Part shown: piece after piece, positions 1 to 6,783 of the stretch
Layout of the letters: the number at the start of each line of letters is the position of its first letter
Position numbering within the stretch: the stretch's first letter is position 1
NCBI GenBank assembly: GCA_905373605.1
Contig: CAJPTO010000029.1
Location: 1-21,233 of the forward strand
DNA from: an uncultured Prevotella sp.
Lineage (GTDB): Bacteria > Bacteroidota > Bacteroidia > Bacteroidales > Bacteroidaceae
Direction of reading: 5' to 3'
DNA length: 21,233 nucleotides
Notes under the pieces: generated by a model
What the model was told of the DNA's origin: nothing
The model's database searches: none
The model's input: only the letters and a program-made list of their open reading frames with translations
Translations under genes and position numbers: made by a program

Positions 1-808
1 TCTCATAGGCTTGTTGCATCTGCAAAAGGCTTTGCAAGTCGTCGGTGTTGTCTTCATCATATCGGCGAAATCTCATGATGCTCTTTCGCCGTTCCAGCGA
101 GTTTGTGGAAAGCCCAAAAGACTCTACGCTCTTAAAGCCCAAGAAGTCGCGGCATAGATCCTCCATCATGCTCGGCCAATTTACAGCGGCCAGTTTGTCC
201 ATAGTGGATTCTTTTTCCCCATTGTAAACCATCTTATGCATAATGAACAGCAATTGAGGGCCTCCCACCGGTAGGATGAGAGGGATTTCCCACGTGGAGC
301 TGACATGCGAGCGAAGAACAGCAAGCGTAAGCCAGTCGGCAAAGGGCATGAGTGTTTTCTCGTTTGGCTTGGTTCCATCCATTGAAGGATAGTTGTCGCT
401 CGCGGGATCCATGTTATACATCGCATCTTGCACCGCCTTATCCGGCCTTACGGTGTATCCGTTGAACGTTGCCTCGCCCTTGTGGTGCATGTTGATGATG
501 AACTCCCTGTACTCCACGGGATGGCGTTTGGCAAAGACATAGAACAAACAAGCCATTCCGCAGAGCGATGTGGCATTTTGGTCGATGCGCCAAGGCTCAC
601 GCATGCGCTGACTGATTTGGGTTTCCACCTCTTGAAAAGAGAAAAACCTGAAGCGGAAATGCGACCATACCTCCATGCGCGCTTCGTCTTTGGCGTAACT
701 CACGTAGGCATAAAACACCAATGTGCCGCCTGCTCTACTGCTATCCAGTGGTGAAAACTTAACGCTTCTACCTTTGGGCGACCATTTGTCTGACAAGTCC
801 CCGTTCAT
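1..808 (-). pseudogene. C-terminal part of a split DUF4280 effector, cysteine-peptidase-like domain (partial, runs off left edge)
   Basis: An uninterrupted frame runs from about 808 to the left edge (269 codons, no stop), so the gene is cut by the window. It lies in the same frame as the DUF4280 gene at 821-1465 and is separated from it only by TGA at 821-823 plus four codons. Residues 1-50 (from ATG 808) read like the second half of an Ig-like fold whose first half ends the upstream gene. Residues 71-100 carry a motif with D76-Q77 then C83-G84 (ATSLCGMACLFY), like the oxyanion Gln and nucleophile Cys of papain/C39-like cysteine peptidases. I recall a similar ATSLCGMAC-type domain at the C-termini of Bacteroidota DUF4280 proteins. 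Its own start would be ATG 808 or GTG 811, neither with a clear ribosome site. I read it as the toxin half of a gene broken by a nonsense codon. A separately translated cargo, or a sequencing error at 821, is also possible. Confidence 0.6.
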
Positions 809-820
809 CACGACACCCTT

Positions 821-1465
821 TCACCCATCAGTGAATAAATACTCTGCTTCCCATTGTATCTCGCGGTCTTCTGGTGTGCCATTGTCGAACGAAGTGGCCT
901 CAAGATGGTAGGTCTTGCCGCACACCATCCCGCGAACCTTGTTAGACTCGGTGCCATCATAATCAAATCCCGGCTCCAATTGCTCAACCACCCTGATGCT
1001 TCTCACCATAATGGCTTTCCTCATGTCCAATCGGGCGGTCTGTCCGCTGTGCACAATCGTGATTTCTTCGCCACTTACACGACAAGGGATGGTAGATTTC
1101 ACCAGAAGGGCCTTAAAGCCGCCAACGCTTACGTCGGAAAGGTTTTTCCAAAATCCCAATGTTATCACGTTTTTGCAAGGCGGCTTGTTGTTTCCCCATC
1201 GGGGATGCGTGCACAATCCCACAAAGTTGAAGTTTGTTTTGCCATTGTTGTCGGCGGCGGTAGCCCACAACTTGCCCTGCAGCACCACGCTTCTCCTTGT
1301 AACCACAAGCTTTCCCCAAGGTATGCTGCAATAAGGGCACTTCACTGTTGCGCCATTGCAAACGAACTTCACGTCTTCGTTCTCGTCTTTCCATTTGCTT
1401 TTCTGCTCTTGCTCCCCCTTCTGGCCTTGGTTGCTGGGGGCGCAGGCTTCGTTCTTACTTTTCAT
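821..1465 (-). CDS. DUF4280 PAAR-like protein (T6SS spike/effector N-terminal part)
   Basis: This 214-residue protein starts with a hydrophilic K/E/Q-rich stretch (1-32). A Cys-rich domain of the DUF4280 (PAAR-like) type follows at about 33-142, with features VCNGATVKCPYC, the GKL-V-----VL-GK-WATA-DN core, FVGLCTHPRW and a late STIPCRVSGEEITI segment. In this family such domains cap the T6SS spike and carry effectors. Residues about 160-214 begin an Ig-like linker (GKTYHLEATSFDNGTPED...IQW) that stops abruptly at TGA 821-823; the rest of that fold and a peptidase-like domain continue in the same frame beyond the stop. ATG 1465 lies 6 bp after the stop of the preceding gene, implying one transcript and probably translational coupling. 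Delivery by T6SS is inferred from the family; no structural T6SS genes are in the window. Confidence 0.75.
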   Translation of the reverse strand: MKSKNEACAPSNQGQKGEQEQKSKWKDENEDVKFVCNGATVKCPYCSIPWGKLVVTRRSVVLQGKLWATAADNNGKTNFNFVGLCTHPRWGNNKPPCKNVITLGFWKNLSDVSVGGFKALLVKSTIPCRVSGEEITIVHSGQTARLDMRKAIMVRSIRVVEQLEPGFDYDGTESNKVRGMVCGKTYHLEATSFDNGTPEDREIQWEAEYLFTDG

Positions 1466-1471
1466 AGGCCG

Positions 1472-2230
1472 TCATTCTCCTTCGTATGCTGTTGCTTGCC
1501 TCAACTTAAACGTGCATTCGTAGCTCTCATTGCCCTTTCTATAAATGACCTTCACAAATGCAAAATAGGGCGAAAAGGAATCGTTCTTCATCTTCATGTA
1601 ACCTTCAAAACTCCCCGATGTGCCTTTCTTTGGCTCGTTTAGTTCTCCTTCCACCGTGTATATCCGCTCTTCCGGGTCGACATCCTTACAGGTAATGCGC
1701 TCGTTGAACACGTCTCCATGCGGATAACATAGCCACACCTTGCGTTCGGTCTGCCATTCCAAAGGAACGTTCTTGGCAATGCCGGGAAACAGCAACGCGA
1801 AGAAACAATAATCGCCCATAGGATATGCCCACGCCATAGACGTATCGAGAAAAGGCAGCTCCTCGTCTACAAACGGGCCGTTGTAATCGGCCAGCAATGC
1901 TTCTCGTATTTCCTGCCATTGCGCCATCAAGCTGTCTTCATTGGTTATACCAACCGGCTTTCCGTCTGCGTTCAGCAACGGACAAATGTTTTCGTACCGG
2001 TAAATGGTGCGCCGGACAAAGTCTCTTAGCTTTTCGTAAGACTTGTTTAAGGCGATGCACATCTCACTGAACGTGATTTTGTAGGCCGTTGTCGAAGGGC
2101 TTTCCACCTCTTTCTCGCCGCTTTGTCTTGGCAATGGCTTCACGTTGATCACTATGTCTACTAGCTGTTCGCTTTGAAACACACCTTTTTTAAATACATT
2201 GGCATCTATCTTTAACACATATTTCTTCAT
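1472..2230 (-). CDS. Unrecognised 252-aa protein preceding the DUF4280 gene, possible effector adaptor
   Basis: I do not recognise this family. From ATG 2230 (MKKYVLKIDANVF) the protein is 252 residues, soluble, without signal peptide or membrane segment, mixed alpha/beta and rich in aromatic and acidic residues. The frame stays open upstream to ATG 2413, but those first 61 codons begin with a 26-bp repeat shared with the starts of the two neighbouring paralogues and then read as low-quality sequence. I therefore prefer M62 as the start. The gene ends 6 bp before the PAAR-like DUF4280 start. A gene immediately upstream of a PAAR-like effector is often a loading adaptor or chaperone, so that is the best guess, resting on position alone. 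An immunity or further cargo protein cannot be excluded. Confidence 0.6.
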   Translation of the reverse strand: MKKYVLKIDANVFKKGVFQSEQLVDIVINVKPLPRQSGEKEVESPSTTAYKITFSEMCIALNKSYEKLRDFVRRTIYRYENICPLLNADGKPVGITNEDSLMAQWQEIREALLADYNGPFVDEELPFLDTSMAWAYPMGDYCFFALLFPGIAKNVPLEWQTERKVWLCYPHGDVFNERITCKDVDPEERIYTVEGELNEPKKGTSGSFEGYMKMKNDSFSPYFAFVKVIYRKGNESYECTFKLRQATAYEGE

Positions 2231-2387
2231 CTTTGTAGCGTTTTGATTGTTTGGTGGTGTTGTCTTTGAGGTATCTTCACTGCAAACATCGCCCTCAGTG
2301 AGGCATAATCCGCGATGCATCAGCGGCAAACGCACATTGCTGCTAGCCATCAGCCTTGCCATTTGCCCCATGTCCACCCAAGAGAGA

Positions 2388-2413
2388 ATTAAAAAGAAAA
2401 ATAGTTTAACCAT
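2388..2413 (-). repeat. Third copy of the 26-bp start module (array remnant)
   Basis: The 26 bp encoding MVKLFFFLI plus one base occur at 2388-2413, 3149-3174 and 3910-3935, exactly 761 bp apart. At the first two transcribed positions (3910, 3149) the module opens an intact immunity-like gene. At 2388 it is followed by unrelated sequence, so it looks like the end of a former further unit, or the junction at which the tandem duplication formed. Confidence 0.8.
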
Positions 2414-2547
2414 ATATTGCCGTTCCTTTTTATTGCTTATGATTTTCAGACATGCGTGTTTGGCGCGTACAAGAGGATGAAACGAGCAGGGCTTTGCCGC
2501 CCTCTCTGTGCCACACCTATTATAATAAGGCGTGTGCGAAAGCCGTT
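2414..2547 (-). repeat. Spacer between tandem units, near-identical to 3175-3308
   Basis: This 134-bp spacer follows the second paralogue and matches the spacer after the first one apart from a few substitutions between about 2436 and 2474. From 2475 to 2802 it and the adjoining 3' half of the gene are identical base for base to 3236-3563 (328 bp). It contains a small hairpin (AGGGC-GGCAAA-GCCCT on the minus strand) and an ATTATAAT palindrome. Neither makes a convincing terminator. Confidence 0.8.
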
Positions 2548-3174
2548 TCAGCGGCGTTTTATCTTCGTTCCATCCGGATTATGCCACCAGTCCCTGTCGT
2601 CTTTGTACTTTTTCTTCACGCCTGCAATGTTCTCATAGATTAGCGAACCGTCGCGTGCATCAATGCTATAAACGATGCGCTGCCCATCGTTGTCGATAAA
2701 TCGGAGCATGTAATGCGGAATAGGGTTTGGGCTTCTGTTCATCATCGCCCATCGAGGTTTCTTGGTCAAGTCCACATTGTATTTGTCTTTCACCCATTGC
2801 ACAACATCGTCAACTGAATAGTTGTAAGGCGCGTCGGCATTTTCCACACTTATGAGGTTTCCCTGCCTGTCGTATTCCCTTTTCCCCCATATATACACAT
2901 CGTAAAACTTGACGGCTGTTGCTGCTACCGTCAGACAATCTTTGTAAAAGGCCATTCTATACTCCATGGCACTGCTGTCTGGCTTCACTCTTTTGTAGTA
3001 AAGAGTGTCGCCGTTGTCGTAGAGTTCTATTGTTGCCCCCATGTCATGGGTGACATATTCTCCATCTTTTTGGTGCCAATCGAAGTTATGCTTATCAAAC
3101 TTATCGCCGAAGAGGGCAATTGTTATATCCGAGTTCATATTGCAAAATATTAAAAAGAAAAATAGTTTAACCAT
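2548..3174 (-). CDS. Immunity-like protein, tandem paralogue 2
   Basis: This 208-residue protein is the second unit of a tandem pair. Residues 1-12 (MVKLFFFLIFCN) form a short hydrophobic start that could be a degenerate lipoprotein or signal segment; ATG at residue 13 is an alternative start. The N-terminal half has short strand-turn repeats (ATIELYDNGDTLYYK, KREYDRQGNLI) resembling MORN/YwqK-type antitoxin repeats. Residues 119-208 are identical to paralogue 1, while residues 13-118 are only about 60% identical by hand count. It lies between a metalloprotease effector and a DUF4280 effector on the same strand. That setting, together with a duplicated gene with one fixed and one variable half, fits an immunity protein. 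No family name is certain, and which toxin it would block is unknown. Confidence 0.65.
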   Translation of the reverse strand: MVKLFFFLIFCNMNSDITIALFGDKFDKHNFDWHQKDGEYVTHDMGATIELYDNGDTLYYKRVKPDSSAMEYRMAFYKDCLTVAATAVKFYDVYIWGKREYDRQGNLISVENADAPYNYSVDDVVQWVKDKYNVDLTKKPRWAMMNRSPNPIPHYMLRFIDNDGQRIVYSIDARDGSLIYENIAGVKKKYKDDRDWWHNPDGTKIKRR

Positions 3175-3308
3175 ATATTGCCGTTCCTTTTTATTGGTTA
3201 TGATTTGCGGACATGCGTGTTTGGCGCATGCATGTGGATGAAACGAGCAGGGCTTTGCCGCCCTCTCTGTGCCACACCTATTATAATAAGGCGTGTGCGA
3301 AAGCCGTT

Positions 3309-3935
3309 TCAGCGGCGTTTTATCTTCGTTCCATCCGGATTATGCCACCAGTCCCTGTCGTCTTTGTACTTTTTCTTCACGCCTGCAATGTTCTCATAGA
3401 TTAGCGAACCGTCGCGTGCATCAATGCTATAAACGATGCGCTGCCCATCGTTGTCGATAAATCGGAGCATGTAATGCGGAATAGGGTTTGGGCTTCTGTT
3501 CATCATCGCCCATCGAGGTTTCTTGGTCAAGTCCACATTGTATTTGTCTTTCACCCATTGCACCACATCGTCTACAGAATATTTGTAAGGAGCGTCCAAA
3601 TCCTCCACATTTATGAGGTTTCCATGCCTGTCGTATTCCCTTATTAGCCCAATATCCATATCATAAAATATTCTTGCAGTTACAGCTACAGTCAAGCTGT
3701 CCTTATAATACAAAACTCTATACTCCATAGCACTACTGTCAGGCCACACAATTTTGTAATAATAGCCGTCACCCGGATCCCAGTATTTTATGGTGGCGTT
3801 CGAGTCACGTGTGATATACTCCCCATTCTTTTGGACCCAATTGAACATGCTTTTATTAAATTTGTGGCCTAATGCACAAATAATTAAATCCGAACTCATA
3901 TTGCAAAAAATTAAAAAGAAAAATAGTTTAACCAT
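3309..3935 (-). CDS. Immunity-like protein, tandem paralogue 1
   Basis: This 208-residue paralogue is transcribed directly after the metalloprotease effector (67 bp downstream of its stop). The start module, C-terminal 90 residues (119-208) and downstream spacer are shared with paralogue 2. The middle has diverged, for example NATIKYWDPGDGYYYK against GATIELYDNGDTLYYK. The repeats resemble MORN/YwqK-type antitoxins, and the conserved tail contains a segment like Y-M-L-R-F-I-D-N-D-G followed by D-A-R-D-G-S-L-I-Y. Being first after the effector, it is the best candidate for that effector's cognate immunity protein, by position only. The N-terminal MVKLFFFLIFCN is hydrophobic but lacks a good lipobox (Phe at -1), so a periplasmic location is plausible but not shown. 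Confidence 0.65.
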   Translation of the reverse strand: MVKLFFFLIFCNMSSDLIICALGHKFNKSMFNWVQKNGEYITRDSNATIKYWDPGDGYYYKIVWPDSSAMEYRVLYYKDSLTVAVTARIFYDMDIGLIREYDRHGNLINVEDLDAPYKYSVDDVVQWVKDKYNVDLTKKPRWAMMNRSPNPIPHYMLRFIDNDGQRIVYSIDARDGSLIYENIAGVKKKYKDDRDWWHNPDGTKIKRR

Positions 3936-4002
3936 AATTGTTGCATCTTATATGTTGTGATTACATCTTAATACGCTGGCCTCTCTGAGTCGGCATTTCA
4001 TT

Positions 4003-5454
4003 TCAGGGAGAGCCTTCTTCAGGTTTAGCATTCTTTTCAACCACTTTGGTGTTGAGTTTAAAGTTCACCTGCCGCCATTGCCAAACCCAAGTACTTATCT
4101 TGGTCGTGTCTGGTTTTTGGCCTTTCTTTTGAGGGACAGTATAATCCGCGACATTATCTGTTAGATACTTTCTAAATTGATGCTTGGCATCTTTGCTAAA
4201 AGGATGCAGTACCCCAAAGCAATGCAGCATCTCGTGAGAAAGGTCGTACTCATCATGGTCTTTAAAGAGAGCTACCGACTTTGTGTTCAACCCTTGAACC
4301 TGCCCTGTGGTCTTTTTGTATTCCGCATCTGAGGTGATGTAAGAGGTGTAGACCATATCAGCGAAATAAAAAACCAGATAATGGTTTGCATACTTTTTGT
4401 TGCCTTTAACGGAAAGGAATAGTCGCTGCAGCTCTTCGTAGAAGCCTGGCTTGTTCTGGGCAAGCGTCCTGTCGGTTGTCTTTTCAGGGTGTTTTACCTT
4501 ATCTACGAACTTATGGTAAACAAATCTTCCGTATCTTTCTTTACCCTGTTTGTCTTTCCTTATCTTAAAGTCGTTGTTCTGTGTTAAGTCTAAAGTCTTG
4601 ATGTCTGTTTCTATATTGACAAGCGTTAAACATTGGTTGAGCGTCTTCTTGAGCCTGGCTAGCTCTTTTTCGCTAGACCCATCGGGTTCTTTAGCTCCAT
4701 TTTTAGAGTTCTCAATGTTTGTTTTCACTTTCACAATTGCCACATCTATTTGCCTCCTACACCTCTTGCTATTAGCAGGCAACAGGATTTTCCCAGCAAG
4801 CATCCGTTCTTGGTACACCGTGTTGGCATTCGCGTTTTGTTGCGTATTACCTTGATTTGAGTCGGTTTTCTTCTTCGCCGTCGCCACAACCTCGGGCAAG
4901 TTCCTTTTACCTTGTTTGGGATACGCCCACACCTTAATCTCTTGTGCGTCGTCAAAGCCATCGCCCTTGTCAAGGCATTCTATGCAGATGGTGTAGGTTT
5001 TTTGGCCAGCTTCCACCATTTTAATCTCTTCGGCCGTAAGCACGTCGCCTTCTTTTCCGCCAAGTTCCACCCTAAGAAGGTCTTTGTCGTACTCAAACAC
5101 AATCTTCTCTACCTCTTCAAAGGTGGTAATGCGCATGGCCAGTTCCGCTTTATACTCGCCCTGTGCTTCTCTTTGCACCGTCTCGGGTGCAAAAAGCGTA
5201 AGGTATGGCACATGATAAGTCATCGTGTACTTAACAATCATCTGAAATTGCGGATATTCTCGCCCGATTTCTTCCAGCGAAGAAAGCGCAATGGCCTTGT
5301 AGGCATGTTTGCCTTCATCGTCTTTGCGATACCAGTCGAACCCGAACTCGCCATCGTATCCTGACAATAAGCGAAACTCCACCATGGCAACGCCCGAGTC
5401 GATGATCGCGGGAGGGCAGTAACCAATGTTATAAACAAAGCTATTATAACTCAT
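4003..5454 (-). CDS. Metzincin-like zinc metalloprotease effector
   Basis: This 483-residue protein has an N-terminal domain at about 24-180 containing GEFGFDWYR, which I recall from Bacteroidota T6SS-associated cargo proteins. A polar K/N/Q linker follows (190-215), then a C-terminal zinc protease domain (about 220-465). The zinc site HEMLHCFGVLH spans 407-417 and matches HExxHxxGxxH exactly (H407, E408, H411, H417). The equivalent of the Met-turn appears to be TDNVADY (432-438), with Ala436 where metzincins carry Met. STWVWQW (455-460 region) closes the domain. There is no signal peptide, consistent with injection by a contractile machine instead of Sec export. ATG 5454 gives the longest frame; M24 (5385) would start just before the conserved domain. 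Two immunity-like genes follow on the same strand. Confidence 0.75.
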   Translation of the reverse strand: MSYNSFVYNIGYCPPAIIDSGVAMVEFRLLSGYDGEFGFDWYRKDDEGKHAYKAIALSSLEEIGREYPQFQMIVKYTMTYHVPYLTLFAPETVQREAQGEYKAELAMRITTFEEVEKIVFEYDKDLLRVELGGKEGDVLTAEEIKMVEAGQKTYTICIECLDKGDGFDDAQEIKVWAYPKQGKRNLPEVVATAKKKTDSNQGNTQQNANANTVYQERMLAGKILLPANSKRCRRQIDVAIVKVKTNIENSKNGAKEPDGSSEKELARLKKTLNQCLTLVNIETDIKTLDLTQNNDFKIRKDKQGKERYGRFVYHKFVDKVKHPEKTTDRTLAQNKPGFYEELQRLFLSVKGNKKYANHYLVFYFADMVYTSYITSDAEYKKTTGQVQGLNTKSVALFKDHDEYDLSHEMLHCFGVLHPFSKDAKHQFRKYLTDNVADYTVPQKKGQKPDTTKISTWVWQWRQVNFKLNTKVVEKNAKPEEGSP

Positions 5455-5647
5455 AGGCGTGTTGATTTAGGCATTTTCTTATTCCCTTTTTCGCATGCAC
5501 ACATCGGCGCAACCCTGCAACAAGGCTGTTGATGCGCTGCATGAGGGGGGCGGCAAGCCTGCTTGTGGCTTGTGGTTGCAATGGCAAATCTAGCGAAAAA
5601 TCGCCGTTCGCGCAAGCGAAGAACAAAGAAAAAGAACAGGCGTTAAC

Positions 5648-5655
5648 CAAAATTA
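5648..5655 (-). promoter_or_regulatory. Possible -7 element for the effector module
   Basis: On the minus strand this reads TAATTTTG, a full match to the Bacteroidota -7 motif TAnnTTTG. It would give a leader of about 190 nt ahead of ATG 5454. No TTG lies at the right distance upstream (only TTTCA), so the promoter is weaker evidence than the others in this window. Confidence 0.35.
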
Positions 5656-5766
5656 TGTTTACATCAGTGGCTGTATGAAAGTGTGTTTATCACACGTGGA
5701 GCAAAGAAACAAGCGTTGTACCAGCTGCTTTCCCCTTGACACACCCGTACATGATGCCTGCATGAA

Positions 5767-5876
5767 GGCTACAAGCATCTTGTACTGTGGCTACAAGCAT
5801 CTGGTACTGTGGCTACAAGCATCTTGTACGGCGGCTACAAGAGCCTTGTACGGCGAATACCATGCGCTGGTAGCAT
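5767..5876. repeat. Tandem array of 22-bp units, each containing a dyad
   Basis: Four clear units begin at 5767, 5789, 5811 and 5833, and a degenerate fifth at 5855. Each starts GGCTACAAG and holds an inverted repeat: units 1 and 3 read TACAAG-cat-CTTGTA, unit 4 TACAAG-agc-CTTGTA, unit 2 has one mismatch, and unit 5 reads TACCA-tgcgc-TGGTA, where both arms changed together. The 22-bp period is not a multiple of three, which argues against coding. The array lies 110 bp upstream of the possible effector-module promoter and about 350 bp upstream of the acpP promoter. A multi-site operator, or a set of small hairpins if transcribed, is possible. Confidence 0.8.
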
Positions 5877-6229
5877 GCCTGTTCGGGCTAAGCAGCAATG
5901 GCTACGCCGACTAACCCATGTGCAGTTGCTGGCACAATGGGCACTTGCCACGCAGCATGCCCACGCAAACACCACTAACCAGCACCTCAAACAACATGTC
6001 CCAATCCATCTCCTTGAGGTTTTTGCACGCGTCATATCAGGCTGCACCTTGAAAATGAGCCACTTGTACAGGGACGAGCAGGCAAAAGGCATGCTAACCG
6101 TTAACGCAAACACCACCAAAGCACCACTTTCGTGGACGTTTAAATCCTAAAAAGCTGTTAAAAACCCCAAAATCAATGCACAGTTAGGGGGTAAATGTGC
6201 AACGGGAGGTGCATTTTTTGGCGAAATGC
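5877..6229. other. Intergenic stretch without a recognisable gene
   Basis: Open frames exist on both strands, but none has a recognisable product, start context or codon pattern. The only local structure I see is a short repeated phrase, ACGCAAACACCAC, near 5963 and 6104. Confidence 0.5.
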
Positions 6230-6260
6230 TTGTGAGTATGAATAAAAATGATTTCCTTTG
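6230..6260 (+). promoter_or_regulatory. Probable acpP promoter
   Basis: TTG (6230-6232), a 20-nt spacer and TTCCTTTG (6253-6260) match the Bacteroidota promoter (TTG / TAnnTTTG) with one mismatch. The resulting leader ahead of ATG 6315 is about 48 nt and A/T-rich. Confidence 0.6.
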
Positions 6261-6314
6261 CACCCGAATTTATTGGATGAAATTTATTTACAAACACTAT
6301 TAAATTTTACAATT

Positions 6315-6551
6315 ATGTCTGAAATTGAATCGAAAGTAAAAGCTATCATCGTTGACAAACTTGGTGTAGACGAAGCAGAGGTAAAGCCCGAAGCAAGCTT
6401 CACCAACGACCTTGGTGCCGACTCGCTTGACACCGTGGAGCTGATCATGGAGTTCGAAAAAGAATTCGGCATCTCTATCCCCGACGATAAGGCTGAGAAG
6501 ATTGGCACTGTTGGCGATGCCATCGCTTACATCGAAGAAAACGCAAAGTAA
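6315..6551 (+). CDS. acpP: Acyl carrier protein
   Basis: This 78-residue acidic protein carries growing acyl chains as thioesters in type II fatty acid synthesis in the cytoplasm. The phosphopantetheine site is the Ser in GADSLDTVEL (Ser37), followed by the typical acidic helix II (MEFEKEFGISIPDDKAEKI) and the closing VGDAIAYIEENAK. I chose ATG 6315 because MSEIESKVKAIIV matches the usual ACP start and length; an in-frame ATG at 6258 overlaps the promoter and would add 19 residues. A long hairpin follows the stop, and fabF, its elongation partner, lies 232 bp downstream. Confidence 0.97.
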   Translation: MSEIESKVKAIIVDKLGVDEAEVKPEASFTNDLGADSLDTVELIMEFEKEFGISIPDDKAEKIGTVGDAIAYIEENAK

Positions 6552-6561
6552 AGTGACAAGC

Positions 6562-6603
6562 TTTTGGTTATGGCCTCCGCTGATGTCGGAGCCATAACCA
6601 AAA
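6562..6603 (+). terminator. Long hairpin between acpP and fabF (terminator or attenuator)
   Basis: The arms 6562-6579 and 6587-6603 pair over 17 bp (TTTTGGTTATGGC...TCCG) with one bulged C and a 7-nt loop CTGATGT. The 3' arm is followed by TCTCTTAAC, not a clean T-run, so it may stop only part of transcription or stabilise the abundant acpP message. Confidence 0.6.
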
Positions 6604-6783
6604 TCTCTTAACACAACTTATTCCCCGTAGGGACAACAATAAGGCCGACTTCAACTTTCGCATCAGGAGGGTGGAACAGCGAAAGGTGCACGACATTGTG
6701 CATGAACCTGCTTACGACCTTTTCTTTTCCACTCGCCGCGTTTGATGAAAACGCCTTTTTAAAAGCAATATTTTCATTTATCA

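Noticed and set aside
821..823. Programmed readthrough or TGA recoding in the DUF4280 gene
   Set aside because: No recoding structure or genetic-code change is suggested; other genes such as the metalloprotease gene use TGA as a normal stop. A nonsense change or sequencing error is simpler.
854..1642. 262-codon plus-strand frame opposite the DUF4280 gene
   Set aside because: It spans two real minus-strand genes and their junction and lacks any recognisable motif.
2231..2413. N-terminal extension of the 252-aa gene from ATG 2413
   Set aside because: It begins with the shared 26-bp repeat and continues with sequence that does not look like a protein start; ATG 2230 (MKKYVLKI) is a better start.
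5444..5650. 68-codon minus-strand frame before the metalloprotease gene
   Set aside because: It overlaps the effector start, has no recognisable content, and its start overlaps the possible -7 element, so it would lie in the leader.
5675..6150. Plus-strand frames of 79 and 113 codons
   Set aside because: They run through the 22-bp repeat, whose period is not a multiple of three, and show no family or start signal.
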